NCBI RefSeq assembly: GCF_014202335.1
Contig: NZ_JACHGP010000002.1
Location: 637,691 to 701,690, forward strand
DNA length: 64,000 nt
Source of the DNA: Mycobacterium sp. AZCC_0083
GTDB lineage: Bacteria > Actinomycetota > Actinomycetes > Mycobacteriales > Mycobacteriaceae
Direction of reading: 5' to 3'
The notes under the pieces: generated by a model
The model's database searches: none
Told to the model about the DNA's origin: nothing
Seen by the model: the letters and a program-made list of their open reading frames with translations, nothing else
Translations under genes and position numbers: made by a program
Shown: positions 1-8,620 of the stretch, piece after piece
Position numbering within the stretch: position 1 is the first letter of the stretch
Layout of the letters: the number at the start of each line of letters is the position of its first letter

Positions 1-620
1 TCTTCGACCAGATCCGACGCCAAACCGAATTTCTCGGCGAGCAAGAGCCAGTCCGCCTCTTGGGCAAGGTAAGCGGGCTTCCTCGACTTGGGCGGCTTAC
101 GCCATTCACCCGGTGCCGGGTGCGGCTGAATGGTCAAACCTTGCAAACCGGGTCCGTCCAGGACCAAACCGGCAATCCCGCCGTACTGTGCCGGTTTTGC
201 GGTCACCTCCGCGAGGAAAGCCGAGGCGATCAGCGCATCGCCGTTCAGGTCGGTCACCCGGATCGAATCCGTGCCCACGTCGATCGCGAGGACCGGTGTC
301 TGCTGGTCTGAGCTGGCAAACCGATAGAGCAGACAACGGAACGATTCCTCCGGGCCCTTGCCCGGTACGCGGCCGCTCAGTTCCGTCTTGACCCGGTCCA
401 GAAACGCATCGACCTCGCCTTCGTGGTAACCCAGCTGTCCAATCGGCGGCTTTGAGAACGCCACACCGCGAAGATCCGCTGGCGTGACCCCACCCGGTGC
501 CGTCGGATTTCGCAGCGATGCCTCGACGCGGTCGACGAACGCATCAACTTCGCCTCGGTGGTAACCGCGGCCGCGGGACGCGTCAGAGAAGGCGACGCTC
601 TCGGGGTCGACGTGGTCCAT
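1..620 (-). CDS. Tandem DivIVA-domain protein (3' end beyond the window)
   Basis: The minus strand reads without a stop from an ATG at 620 to the window edge, giving 206 residues of an incomplete protein. Two copies of the short actinobacterial DivIVA motif are visible: residues 9-36, with [14 protein letters not shown], and residues 53-81, with [14 protein letters not shown]. DivIVA motifs usually mediate polar or membrane-curvature targeting and self-assembly. The part after residue 85 is not recognised; it contains [20 protein letters not shown] and a basic stretch KPPKSRKP. It follows prcA by 58 bases on the same strand, so it may be read from the proteasome operon. The start was chosen as the first ATG in frame; the function beyond the DivIVA motifs is unknown. 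Confidence 0.8.
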   Translation of the reverse strand, partial: MDHVDPESVAFSDASRGRGYHRGEVDAFVDRVEASLRNPTAPGGVTPADLRGVAFSKPPIGQLGYHEGEVDAFLDRVKTELSGRVPGKGPEESFRCLLYRFASSDQQTPVLAIDVGTDSIRVTDLNGDALIASAFLAEVTAKPAQYGGIAGLVLDGPGLQGLTIQPHPAPGEWRKPPKSRKPAYLAQEADWLLLAEKFGLASDLVE

Positions 621-678
621 CGGAAGATGGTCCCACCTCGGACACCGCGACTTCGGGTATTCGCGGACGCCCGCGGTA

Positions 679-1434
679 CTAGCCGGCGTCCGATTCCGGC
701 TTGGACTCCGACTCCACCACCGGCAGAAGCGATTCCAGCGCGGACGCCGGGATCCGCCGGAAGGCGCGCCGCGGCCTACTGGCATCGAGGATGGCGACCT
801 CGAGCGTCGAGGTGTCCAACGTCCGAAGTTCGGTACCTGGCGCCGATCCATTGCTGGCGATGCCGACCCGGAGCGCGTCCACGGCGATCTTCACCGCCTC
901 GCTCAGGCTGGCGTTCTCCGTGAAGGAGTCGTTGAGCGCAGTGATGATCGGCTCGGTGGTGCCACCCATCACCACGAAGTGCGGCTCGTCGGCGATCGAC
1001 CCGTCATACGTGATGCGGTACAGCTCGGGCGACTTGACCTCGCCGAAGTGGGCCACCTCGGCCACGCACAACTCGACCTCGTAGGGCTTGGCCTGCTCGG
1101 TGAAGATCGTGCCGAGAGCCTGCGCGTACTGGTTGGCCAATTGGCGACCGCTGACGTCGCGGCGGTCGTAGGCGTAGCCGCGGGTGTCGGCGTACTGGAT
1201 GCCGCCGCGGCGCAGGTTGTCGAACTCGTTGAACCGGCCGACGGCCGCGAAGCCGATCCGGTCGTAGATCTCGCTGACCTTCTGCAGTGAACGCGATGGG
1301 TTCTCTGCGACGAACAGCACGCCGTCGGCGTATGCGAGGGCGACGACGCTGCGCCCCCTGGCGATGCCCTTGCGTGCGAGCTCCGAACGCTCGCGCATCG
1401 CCTGCTCGGGCGAGATGAAGTACGGGAAGCTCAC
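679..1434 (-). CDS. prcA: 20S proteasome alpha subunit PrcA
   Basis: The product is 251 residues, the usual length of mycobacterial PrcA. It begins [20 protein letters not shown], the gating N-terminus and H0 helix of the alpha ring. Alpha subunits have no catalytic threonine; they form the outer rings of the 28-subunit core and dock the Mpa ATPase. The ATG overlaps the prcB stop by four bases (ATGA), so translation is probably coupled. The acidic C-terminal tail ([11 protein letters not shown]) is variable in the family. Identification is secure. Confidence 0.97.
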   Translation of the reverse strand: MSFPYFISPEQAMRERSELARKGIARGRSVVALAYADGVLFVAENPSRSLQKVSEIYDRIGFAAVGRFNEFDNLRRGGIQYADTRGYAYDRRDVSGRQLANQYAQALGTIFTEQAKPYEVELCVAEVAHFGEVKSPELYRITYDGSIADEPHFVVMGGTTEPIITALNDSFTENASLSEAVKIAVDALRVGIASNGSAPGTELRTLDTSTLEVAILDASRPRRAFRRIPASALESLLPVVESESKPESDAG

Positions 1435-2321
1435 AGCTCGGCCTTCCCGTCGTGCGGACCGGACGTATCAGCGCGCGAACGAGTTTCGATGACCTCGCGG
1501 GCCAATGCGGCGATGCGCTGTTCGGGGATCTCCTCAGCCCCCTCGGCACCGATGACCACGGCCGTCGGATAGATCCCGCGGACCAGATCCGGACCGCCTG
1601 TGGCCGAGTCGTCGTCCGCCGCGTCGTAGAGCGCTTCGACGGCCACCCGCAGCGCAGACTCGGCGTCGGTCACCCGGCTGTACAGCTTCTTGATCGACGA
1701 CTTCGCGAAGATGGAACCCGATCCGACCGACTGATAGCCCTCGACCTCGAGGTTCCAGCCGCCAGCGGCATCGAACGACACGATCCGTCCCGCGGCCTGC
1801 GAGTCGGAATCATCGAGGTCATAACCCACCAGCAGCGGCAATGCGATGAAACCCTGCAGCGCCGCCCCGAGGTTGCCGCGCACCATGATGGCCAGCCGGT
1901 TCACCTTGCCTGCGAACGTCAGTGGCACGCCTTCGAGCTTTTCGTAGTGCTCGAGCTCGACGGCGTACAGCCGGGCGAACTCGACGGCGATCGCGGCCGT
2001 CCCTGCGATGCCGGTGGCCGTGTAGTCGTCCGTGACGTAGACCTTCTGGACGTCGCGGCCGGCGATCATGTTGCCCTGCGTCGACCGGCGGTCACCGGCG
2101 ATCAGCACGCCGCCGGGGAACTTGACCGCCACGATCGTGGTGCCGTGCGGCAGCGCATTCGTCGGACTCGGCGGCACGCCATCGGACCCGACCGTGCTAC
2201 CTGCCGGGAGCAGGTGCGGCGCCTGTCGGCGCAGCATCTCCGAGAAGGACGAGGAATCCATCGCAGACGTCGGGGAAATCGATTGGTTGAAGGCCAGCTT
2301 GTCGCTATGCGGCCAGATCAC
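1431..2321 (-). CDS. prcB: 20S proteasome beta subunit PrcB
   Basis: This is the catalytic subunit of the Pup-proteasome core. The 296-residue precursor has a propeptide of about 60 residues ending ALPHG, followed by [11 protein letters not shown]. Thr61 is the predicted N-terminal nucleophile freed by autocleavage. [15 protein letters not shown] and the [10 protein letters not shown] segment are typical. The GTG start overlaps the pup stop (GTGA), which gives the pup-prcB-prcA coupling known in mycobacteria. An internal ATG at residue 21 would shorten the propeptide, but the upstream start matches the M. tuberculosis arrangement. Confidence 0.97.
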   Translation of the reverse strand: MIWPHSDKLAFNQSISPTSAMDSSSFSEMLRRQAPHLLPAGSTVGSDGVPPSPTNALPHGTTIVAVKFPGGVLIAGDRRSTQGNMIAGRDVQKVYVTDDYTATGIAGTAAIAVEFARLYAVELEHYEKLEGVPLTFAGKVNRLAIMVRGNLGAALQGFIALPLLVGYDLDDSDSQAAGRIVSFDAAGGWNLEVEGYQSVGSGSIFAKSSIKKLYSRVTDAESALRVAVEALYDAADDDSATGGPDLVRGIYPTAVVIGAEGAEEIPEQRIAALAREVIETRSRADTSGPHDGKAEL

Positions 2322-2512
2322 TGTCCGCCCTTTTGGACGTATGCACGCACGAAGTCCTCGGCATTCTCCTCGAGTACGTCGTCGATCTCGTCGAGCAGAT
2401 CGTCGGTCTCCTCCGTGAGCTTCTCGCGACGCTCCTGCCCAGCCGCAGTGGTGCCGGTGGGATCGTCGTCGTCGCCGCCACCACCGCCACGGTGAGTCTG
2501 CTCCTGAGCCAT
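2318..2512 (-). CDS. pup: Prokaryotic ubiquitin-like protein Pup
   Basis: A 64-residue, glycine- and aspartate-rich disordered protein that ends in GGQ. Pup is linked by PafA to lysines of target proteins. The terminal glutamine must first be deamidated to glutamate by Dop, and this copy is the Gln form. The central segment [20 protein letters not shown] is the coiled-coil that binds the Mpa N-terminus. An AGGAGG ribosome site lies 5 bases before the ATG. A possible -10 (TAGTGT, minus strand 2568-2563) would give a leader of about 45 bases. pafA is not in this window. Confidence 0.97.
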   Translation of the reverse strand: MAQEQTHRGGGGGDDDDPTGTTAAGQERREKLTEETDDLLDEIDDVLEENAEDFVRAYVQKGGQ

Positions 2513-2606
2513 CGCCGCCTCCTGCTCGTCATCGGTGGACTAACAGCCCGCCGGTTGGTTCCACACTACCGTTCGAGGGCCGAATTGCCTGGGATCGGCG
2601 TCTGCC

Positions 2607-2669
2607 ATCCCCCGTCGCTTCGCTCGCCCCCGGGAGCGATCCCCCGTCGCTTCGCTCGCCCCCGGAGCG
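2607..2669. repeat. Tandem 31-32 bp repeat between dop and pup
   Basis: Two adjacent copies, 2607-2638 and 2639-2669, share ATCCCCCGTCGCTTCGCTCG followed by CCCCGG(G)AGCG, differing by one G. The second copy abuts the dop stop codon. A 23-base reverse-complement copy (core GCGAGCGAAGCGACGGGGGA) lies at 20875-20897, after another gene end. The rest of the 2513-2669 spacer holds the pup leader; nothing else is visible there. Confidence 0.75.
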
Positions 2670-4166
2670 TCAGTTCGTCAGCTGTTCCACGAGTTCCGCG
2701 GCGCTGTGCACCGAATCGAGCAACGCACCGACGTGGGCCTTGCTTCCCCGCAGCGGTTCCAGCGTGGGAATCCGCACCAGCGAGTCGCCGCCGAGGTCGA
2801 AGATCACCGAGTCCCAACTCGCCGCGGCGATGTCCGCGCCGAACCGCCGGAGGCATTCACCGCGGAAGTACGCACGCGTGTCGGTCGGCGGGTTGTCGAC
2901 CGCATCCAGCACCTGTTGTTCGGTGACGAGCCGCTTCATCGAGCCGCGCGCCACCAGGCGGTTGTAGAGGCCCTTGTCCAGCCGGACGTCGGAGTACTGC
3001 AGGTCGACCAGGTGCAGGCGTGGCGCCGACCAACTCAGGTTCTCCCGACGCCGGAAGCCCTCGAGCAATCGCAGCTTGGCAGGCCAGTCGAGGATCTCGG
3101 CGCACTCCATCGGGTCGCGCTCGAGCAGGTCGAGCACTTCCGCCCACGTCTCGACCACCCTGGCGGCGGCAGGATCCGGGTCACGGCTGTCGACGAGCTT
3201 GGCCACCCGGTCGAGGTAAATGCGTTGCAGCGCAAGCGCAGTCAGCTCACGTCCGTCGGCCATCGCCACCGTCGCTCGAAGCGACGGATCCCGGCTCACC
3301 ACGTGAACGGCGTGCACCGGCCGTGCCAATGCCAGATCCGCGAGGTCGAAGCCCTCCTCGATGAGGTCGAGCACCAGGGCCGTGGTGCCCACCTTGAGGT
3401 AGGTCGACGTCTCAGCGAGGTTGGCGTCGCCGATGATGACGTGCAGTCGACGGTACTTGTCGGCGTCGGCATGCGGCTCGTCGCGGGTGTTGATGATGCC
3501 GCGTTTCAGCGTGGTCTCCAGGCCGACCTCGACCTCGATGTAGTCCGCGCGCTGCGACAGCTGGAATCCGGGCTCGTCGCCCCCGGGGCCGATGCCGACC
3601 CGCCCCGACCCCGTGATCACCTGGCGCGACACCAGGAACGGCGTCAGGCCGGCGATGATCGACGAGAACGGGGTCTGACGCGACATCAGGTAGTTCTCGT
3701 GCGTCCCGTACGAGGCGCCCTTGCCGTCGACGTTGTTCTTGTACAGCTGCAGTTTGACGGCACCGGGCACGCTCGCGACGTGGCGCGCCGCGGCCTCCAT
3801 GACGCGTTCGCCTGCCTTGTCCCAGATCACGGCGTCGATCGGGTCGGTGACCTCGGGCGCGGAGTACTCCGGGTGGGCGTGGTCGACGTAGAGCCGCGCC
3901 CCGTTGGTGAGGATCATGTTGGCCGCACCGACCTCGTCGGCGTCGACGACCGGCGGCGGGCCCGTCGCCCGGCTCAGATCGAACCCGCGGGCGTCACGCA
4001 GCGGCGACTCGACCTCGTAGTCCCACCTGGTGCGCTTGGCGCGCTGGATCCCCGCGGCCGCCGCGTACGCCAGCACGGCTTGGGTCGACGTGAGGATCGG
4101 ATTCGCGGTCGGGTCGGACGGCGAGGAGATGCCGTACTCGACCTCCGTTCCGATGATCCGTTGCAT
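2670..4166 (-). CDS. dop: Pup deamidase/depupylase Dop
   Basis: The product is 498 residues and opens [19 protein letters not shown], the carboxylate-amine ligase-like fold with the ATP/Mg-binding glutamates. Dop hydrolyses the C-terminal Gln of Pup to Glu and also removes Pup from substrates. The insertion after residue 40 ([20 protein letters not shown]) is the Dop-loop region that separates Dop from Paf[13 protein letters not shown] and [13 protein letters not shown] are conserved. The gene heads the dop-pup-prcBA cluster and faces a ThrE-type gene across 39 bases. Confidence 0.95.
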   Translation of the reverse strand: MQRIIGTEVEYGISSPSDPTANPILTSTQAVLAYAAAAGIQRAKRTRWDYEVESPLRDARGFDLSRATGPPPVVDADEVGAANMILTNGARLYVDHAHPEYSAPEVTDPIDAVIWDKAGERVMEAAARHVASVPGAVKLQLYKNNVDGKGASYGTHENYLMSRQTPFSSIIAGLTPFLVSRQVITGSGRVGIGPGGDEPGFQLSQRADYIEVEVGLETTLKRGIINTRDEPHADADKYRRLHVIIGDANLAETSTYLKVGTTALVLDLIEEGFDLADLALARPVHAVHVVSRDPSLRATVAMADGRELTALALQRIYLDRVAKLVDSRDPDPAAARVVETWAEVLDLLERDPMECAEILDWPAKLRLLEGFRRRENLSWSAPRLHLVDLQYSDVRLDKGLYNRLVARGSMKRLVTEQQVLDAVDNPPTDTRAYFRGECLRRFGADIAAASWDSVIFDLGGDSLVRIPTLEPLRGSKAHVGALLDSVHSAAELVEQLTN

Positions 4167-4172
4167 ATGGTC

Positions 4173-4178
4173 AGCCTA
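4173..4178 (-). promoter_or_regulatory. -10 element of dop (leaderless)
   Basis: TAGGCT on the minus strand ends 6 bases before the dop ATG, the spacing of mycobacterial leaderless transcripts. No Shine-Dalgarno precedes the start. Confidence 0.5.
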
Positions 4179-4193
4179 GGCGACGCACCGCAG

Positions 4194-4199
4194 TAGCCT
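4194..4199 (+). promoter_or_regulatory. -10 element of the thrE-like gene (leaderless)
   Basis: TAGCCT ends 6 bases before the GTG at 4206, mirroring the dop promoter on the other strand. Confidence 0.5.
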
Positions 4200-4205
4200 G
4201 CGACC

Positions 4206-5444
4206 GTGCCGTCCGAGCAACCCGACGTAGCCGCGCCCCAGTTCGTGGCCGCGCTCGGTGCTGCCATGTCCGCGGCGAACTATCCGGTCACGATGGTGCA
4301 CCGGGTGATGGAACAGACGGCGCGCGCGTACGGCCTCGACCACGAGTTCCTGGCGCTCCCCAACTACGTGCAGGTCGGCAGCGCCTCTGGCGAGGGCATC
4401 TACATCGCCAACCCCGATTTCAACGTGCGCTACGACCAGTCCTTCCCGCTGGCCAAGTTGGTGGCACGAGCACCGTCGGGAACGGTCAGCCCCGCGGATG
4501 GCATGGCAGAGATCGACCGAATTCGTAATGTGGACAAGCGATTTCCGGTGTGGATCACGGTCATCGGCTATGCGGTGCAGAGCGTCGGGCTTGCACTGAT
4601 CCTGCAACCGACACCGTGGAGTCTCTACGGTGCCGCGGCCCTTGGCCTGCTCGTCGGCGTCCTGAGCGTGATCGGCCGACGCAACGAGGCCATCGGCTAC
4701 ATGCTCCCGACCGTCTGCGCGTTCCTTGTCGCGTACATCGTGTTCAGGTTCGAGAGCCGATGGCACGTCGGGACCGACAGCCTGCGCGCGCTCGCGGCGC
4801 CGCTCGCCACCTTCCTCCCTGGCGCCGCGATCACGCTTGCGGTCATCGAGCTGGCGACCAACCACGTGGTTTCCGGGGCCAGCCGGTTGGTGGCGGGCTT
4901 CATGCAGATCGCCCAGTTGGCCTTCGGCATCCTCATCGCGGCGCAGATCGCGGGCATCCCCGATGCCAGCCTCGTCACGACCCAGTTGAACCGGCTCGGC
5001 CCGTGGGCGCCGTTCCTCGGGGTGCTGGTGTACGGACTCGGCATTTGGCTGAACTTCGCTCCCCCTGCGAAGTTCCTGCCGTGGATGGTGCTGATGCTCT
5101 ACGTCGCCTACGGGGGCCAATGGGTCGGCAATGAACTGCTCGGCAGCTACGCCAGCGGGTTCGGCGGCGGCATGACGCTAATCCTGTTCGCGCTGGCGAT
5201 ATCCCACCGCCCCAACACACCGCCGACGATGTCGCTGGTGGTGCCCGGTTTCTGGCTGCTGGTTCCCGGGTCATTGGGGTTCATGGGCATCACGCAGCTT
5301 CTCGGCACGCACAGCTCCGCGGTGTTCACGGCCACGCTGATCTCGATGATGTCCATTGCGATCGGCGTGCAAACGGGACTTCTGCTGTGGCGCGCGGCCA
5401 TTCAGCTGACGGCCTCGCCCGACCGGCGCGCCTTTCACGATTGA
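4206..5444 (+). CDS. ThrE-family threonine/serine exporter
   Basis: A 412-residue membrane protein. Residues 1-115 form the soluble first half of the ThrE fold (DUF1212), with NYPVTMVHRVMEQTA and a basic stretch before the first membrane helix near residue 118. About ten hydrophobic helices follow. The repeated PGAAITLAVIEL (near 208) and PGFWLLVPGSLGFMG (near 350) motifs are typical of threonine/serine exporters. The substrate is not proven; export of small amino acids is the family role. The next gene starts 26 bases downstream on the same strand. The GTG start is preferred because of the -10 element 6 bases upstream. Confidence 0.85.
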   Translation: MPSEQPDVAAPQFVAALGAAMSAANYPVTMVHRVMEQTARAYGLDHEFLALPNYVQVGSASGEGIYIANPDFNVRYDQSFPLAKLVARAPSGTVSPADGMAEIDRIRNVDKRFPVWITVIGYAVQSVGLALILQPTPWSLYGAAALGLLVGVLSVIGRRNEAIGYMLPTVCAFLVAYIVFRFESRWHVGTDSLRALAAPLATFLPGAAITLAVIELATNHVVSGASRLVAGFMQIAQLAFGILIAAQIAGIPDASLVTTQLNRLGPWAPFLGVLVYGLGIWLNFAPPAKFLPWMVLMLYVAYGGQWVGNELLGSYASGFGGGMTLILFALAISHRPNTPPTMSLVVPGFWLLVPGSLGFMGITQLLGTHSSAVFTATLISMMSIAIGVQTGLLLWRAAIQLTASPDRRAFHD

Positions 5445-5470
5445 CCGCGAAACCTGGTGGAGGACCGTCG

Positions 5471-6544
5471 ATGACCCCGTCCGAAATAGCCGCGCGACGC
5501 GCCGCCGAGCGCTGGTTCCTCGACCGCGGCCTGCCATCGGTGGTCACGCAGCGCGCACGGCTGCGGGCGGTGTGGCCCCGGTCGGCGCCCGCACTGGCGG
5601 GGTTCGCGACGGTGGCGCTCTGCACGACGGCCATCTACCTGCTGACCGGCTCGGCGAGGATCGACGTCGACGGCGAACCCACCGCCAAGGAGTGGGTGGT
5701 GCTCGTGATCCTCGTCCTCGCGATACCGCTGGCGGTTCTCGCCGGATGGTTCGTCGCCAGGATGGTGACCAACAGGGCGCAGACGATCAGCGCAGCGGTG
5801 TCGGTGGCCGTCGACGTGGCGTCCGCGGTCATCCAGCGAGACTTCGAGGTCGTCGTCGTCACCGGCGTGGTCGTCGCAATCGTGTTGGCGGCGACGGCAT
5901 CCGGTGTCGGCTCGGTGCTCGGGTGGGCCGCCAAGCTGACGCTGTCGCAGCTGGCGGCGGTGGGCGACCTGCTGGTGGGTGCGCTACCGGTGGTGCTGCT
6001 GACCGTGTTGGTGTTCTTCAACGCCCCCGTCTGGGCCATGGCGTCGACGATCAGCCGCGAACGGCTGTGGCTGGCGCTGGCGTTCCTGATCCTGATCGCG
6101 GCCACGTTCGTCGTCTCCGGCCTGCTCAAACGCGTCGAGTCGACGCTGGAGTCCGCGACGGGATCGGTCGCGCTGACCCGGCTGGAGCGGTTCAACGTCG
6201 TCTTCGTGCTTGCGGCGTCGCAGATCACGCAGATCCTGATGGTCGCGATCGTCACCGCCGGTATCTTCCTGGTTCTCGGTCTGATCGTGCTCAGCCCGGA
6301 ACTCCTTGCGATGTGGACGCGCAACGGCCCCAGCGACGGGACGTTGCTCGGCATGACGATCCCGGTGCCGCAGGCACTGATCCAGGTCGCTCTCTTCCTC
6401 GCCGCGCTCACGTTCATGTACGTCAGCGCACGGGCCGTCGTCGACGGCGAGTACCGCGGGCGGTTCCTCGATCCGCTCATCGACGACCTCAAGCTGACGC
6501 TGCTGGCGCGCGACCGCTACCGGGCGGGCACGCTGCCGCAGTGA
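5471..6544 (+). CDS. Multi-pass membrane protein, paralogue A
   Basis: A 357-residue protein with about seven membrane helices and no recognised family. It begins with a basic cytoplasmic segment (WFLDRGLPSVVTQRARLR). It is clearly related to the protein encoded at 8621-9790: both share RGLP near the N-terminus, a LP..(L/M)LTV.VFF membrane segment, RFNVV/QFNVV, a VPVPQ motif and a C-terminal R(G/Q)RF(L/F)DPLI(D/A)D. The ATG at 5471 is chosen over an upstream in-frame start at 5387 because GGAGG lies 7 bases before it and 5387 would overlap the exporter. The two-component regulator starts 23 bases downstream, so control by or sensing with that system is possible. It may correspond to Rv2113 by position. 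Confidence 0.75.
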   Translation: MTPSEIAARRAAERWFLDRGLPSVVTQRARLRAVWPRSAPALAGFATVALCTTAIYLLTGSARIDVDGEPTAKEWVVLVILVLAIPLAVLAGWFVARMVTNRAQTISAAVSVAVDVASAVIQRDFEVVVVTGVVVAIVLAATASGVGSVLGWAAKLTLSQLAAVGDLLVGALPVVLLTVLVFFNAPVWAMASTISRERLWLALAFLILIAATFVVSGLLKRVESTLESATGSVALTRLERFNVVFVLAASQITQILMVAIVTAGIFLVLGLIVLSPELLAMWTRNGPSDGTLLGMTIPVPQALIQVALFLAALTFMYVSARAVVDGEYRGRFLDPLIDDLKLTLLARDRYRAGTLPQ

Positions 6545-6567
6545 TTTGATGGAAGAATCGTCCCGAC

Positions 6568-7257
6568 ATGAAGGTCCTGGTAGTCGAGGACGAACCCCTC
6601 CTCGCATCGACCCTTGCCATCGGTCTGCGCGCGGAGGGCTGCGCAGTCGTCGGGTCTTCCAACGGTGTCGACGGGCTGTCGCAGGCGGTCGAGAACGACT
6701 TCGACGTGATCGTGCTCGACATCATGCTGCCCGGCCTGAGCGGTTATGAGGTCCTGCGCCGCATGCGTGCCCGGGACGTCTGGACCCCCGTGCTCATGCT
6801 GACCGCCAAGGACGGCGAGTACGACCAGACCGATGCCTTTGATCTCGGCGCCGACGACTACCTCACCAAGCCGTTCTCGTTCCTCGTGCTGGTGGCCCGG
6901 CTGCGCGCCCTGGTGCGCCGGCCAGCGCCGCAACGCCCGCCGCTCCTGACGGCGGGCTCGTTGTCACTGGATCCCGGCCGCCGGATCGTCGAACGGGACG
7001 CGACGCCGATCACGCTGACCCCACGCGAATACGGCCTCCTCGAATACCTGATGCGCAACAAGGACACCGTCGTCACCAAGACCGAGATCCTGCACAACGT
7101 CTGGGACGCGCACTACGAGGGCGCCGACAACGTGGTCGAGGTGTACGTGGGTTACGTGCGCCGCAAGATCGACATTCCGTTCGGCACCAACACCATTCAG
7201 ACCGTCCGAGGGATCGGTTACAGACTCGAGTCGGGAACAGCCGCCAACGGCAACTGA
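6568..7257 (+). CDS. OmpR/PhoB-type response regulator
   Basis: A 229-residue two-domain regulator. The receiver domain (1-118) has the acidic pair Glu7-Asp8, the phosphoacceptor Asp51 in VIVLDIMLPG, Thr79 and Lys101 in LTKPFS. The C-terminal winged helix (about 130-222) carries LTPREYGLLEYLM and the recognition segment ending in VRGIGYRLE. It is read toward the histidine kinase gene and overlaps it by 40 bases, tail to tail. The likely partner is that kinase, although pairs are usually on one strand. Confidence 0.93.
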   Translation: MKVLVVEDEPLLASTLAIGLRAEGCAVVGSSNGVDGLSQAVENDFDVIVLDIMLPGLSGYEVLRRMRARDVWTPVLMLTAKDGEYDQTDAFDLGADDYLTKPFSFLVLVARLRALVRRPAPQRPPLLTAGSLSLDPGRRIVERDATPITLTPREYGLLEYLMRNKDTVVTKTEILHNVWDAHYEGADNVVEVYVGYVRRKIDIPFGTNTIQTVRGIGYRLESGTAANGN

Positions 7258-8600
7258 AGCCTGACCACCGTTCCGCCACCGACGCGATCGCCGATCGACA
7301 CCGTGCCGCCGTGCGCCACCACGATCTCCCGCACGATCGCAAGGCCCAGCCCGGTACCGCCCGCGTCGCGCGAGCGGTCTGGATCGAGCCTGACGAAGCG
7401 GTCGAACACCCGCGAACGGTCGACCTCGGGGATGCCCGGCCCGTCGTCGGCAACCCCGACCCGGACGAAGCCGCCCGCGGGGCGCACGTCGACCTCGACG
7501 CGCGACCCCGCGTGCCGCGCCGCGTTGTCGAGCAGGTTGCGCAGCACCCGGGACAGCGCATCGGCGTCCCCGGTGAGGCGGGCCGGGGTGATGTCGGAGC
7601 GCACCTCGAGCGAGGTCTTGCGGCGCAGTCGTTCCACCTCGGCGGACGCGACGTCGTCGAGGTCGACGTCGTCGGTGGCCACCGTGAGCCCCCGCTCATC
7701 GGCACGGGCGAGCAGCATCAGATCGTCGATGAGCGCCTTCATCCGGTGCGCCTCGGGGATCAGCGTGCCGGTGACCAGGTCCGCGCCGAGTAGCTCGGGA
7801 TGCGTGACCGTGACCTCGAGTGCCGAGATGATCGTGGTCAACGGGCTGCGCAGTTCGTGTGATGCGTCGCCGACGAAGCGCTGTCGTGCGGCGTGGCCCG
7901 CCTCGATCCTGGCCAGCATCTCGTTCATGGTCACGGCGAGCGCCGCGATCTCGTCGCGGCTGTCGGGCACTGGAACCCGCTCGGTGAGGTCCGATGCGGT
8001 GATGTCGGCGACGCGGGACCGGATGTCGTCGACCGACCTCATCGAGCGCCGAACCAAAAGGTATGTGGCAGCGCCGGATACGGCGATGACGAAGGGTGCG
8101 GCCAATGCCAGCGCGGCAACCACGGTGCGCACCGTTGACGCGATCGTCGCGCTGCCCTCGCCAACCAGGATGGTGTACGGGGCGTCGGGGCGGTCAACGG
8201 TGAGCGCGCTGAACCTGATCCGGCCGAATGGCGAGGTCTGTTCCGGAATTCCGATGTGCGGACCGCCGCTGACGCCTGCGAGCGGGAGCAGCGGGAAGTC
8301 CGGCGCCGACGACGACCGGCGCACCACGCTGCCGTCGGCCTTGATGATCTGGATGGCGACGATGCGCTGATCGGTCTGCAGCATTTCGGGCTCGACCCCT
8401 TCGGGTCCCGCAGTCTGGACGGCCTCGGCGATGTCACTGATCCGGCCCGCTGCGGCGCTGTCCACTCCGGACAGCATCGTGCGGTAGAGCACGACGGCAA
8501 GGCCGGTGCCTGCGACGGCGAGGACGACGAACACGACACTGGCCGCGACGAATGCCGAGCGGGCCGATATGCCCCATCTCGACGTCCGTCCCCTCGCCAT
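7218..8600 (-). CDS. HAMP-domain sensor histidine kinase
   Basis: The product is 460 residues. One membrane helix spans about 17-38 and a second about 160-183, enclosing an extracytoplasmic sensor region of about 120 residues with no recognised ligand pocket. HAMP follows (184-236), then the H-box DASHELRSPLTTI with His248 and an HATPase domain with N, G1 (DDGPGIP) and G2 (GTGLGLAIV) boxes. It converges on the response regulator and diverges from paralogue B with only 20 bases between the two starts, so their promoters must overlap. Confidence 0.92.
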   Translation of the reverse strand: MARGRTSRWGISARSAFVAASVVFVVLAVAGTGLAVVLYRTMLSGVDSAAAGRISDIAEAVQTAGPEGVEPEMLQTDQRIVAIQIIKADGSVVRRSSSAPDFPLLPLAGVSGGPHIGIPEQTSPFGRIRFSALTVDRPDAPYTILVGEGSATIASTVRTVVAALALAAPFVIAVSGAATYLLVRRSMRSVDDIRSRVADITASDLTERVPVPDSRDEIAALAVTMNEMLARIEAGHAARQRFVGDASHELRSPLTTIISALEVTVTHPELLGADLVTGTLIPEAHRMKALIDDLMLLARADERGLTVATDDVDLDDVASAEVERLRRKTSLEVRSDITPARLTGDADALSRVLRNLLDNAARHAGSRVEVDVRPAGGFVRVGVADDGPGIPEVDRSRVFDRFVRLDPDRSRDAGGTGLGLAIVREIVVAHGGTVSIGDRVGGGTVVRLQLPLAAVPDSSL

Positions 8601-8620
8601 AGCGGCTCAAGTCCACCACA

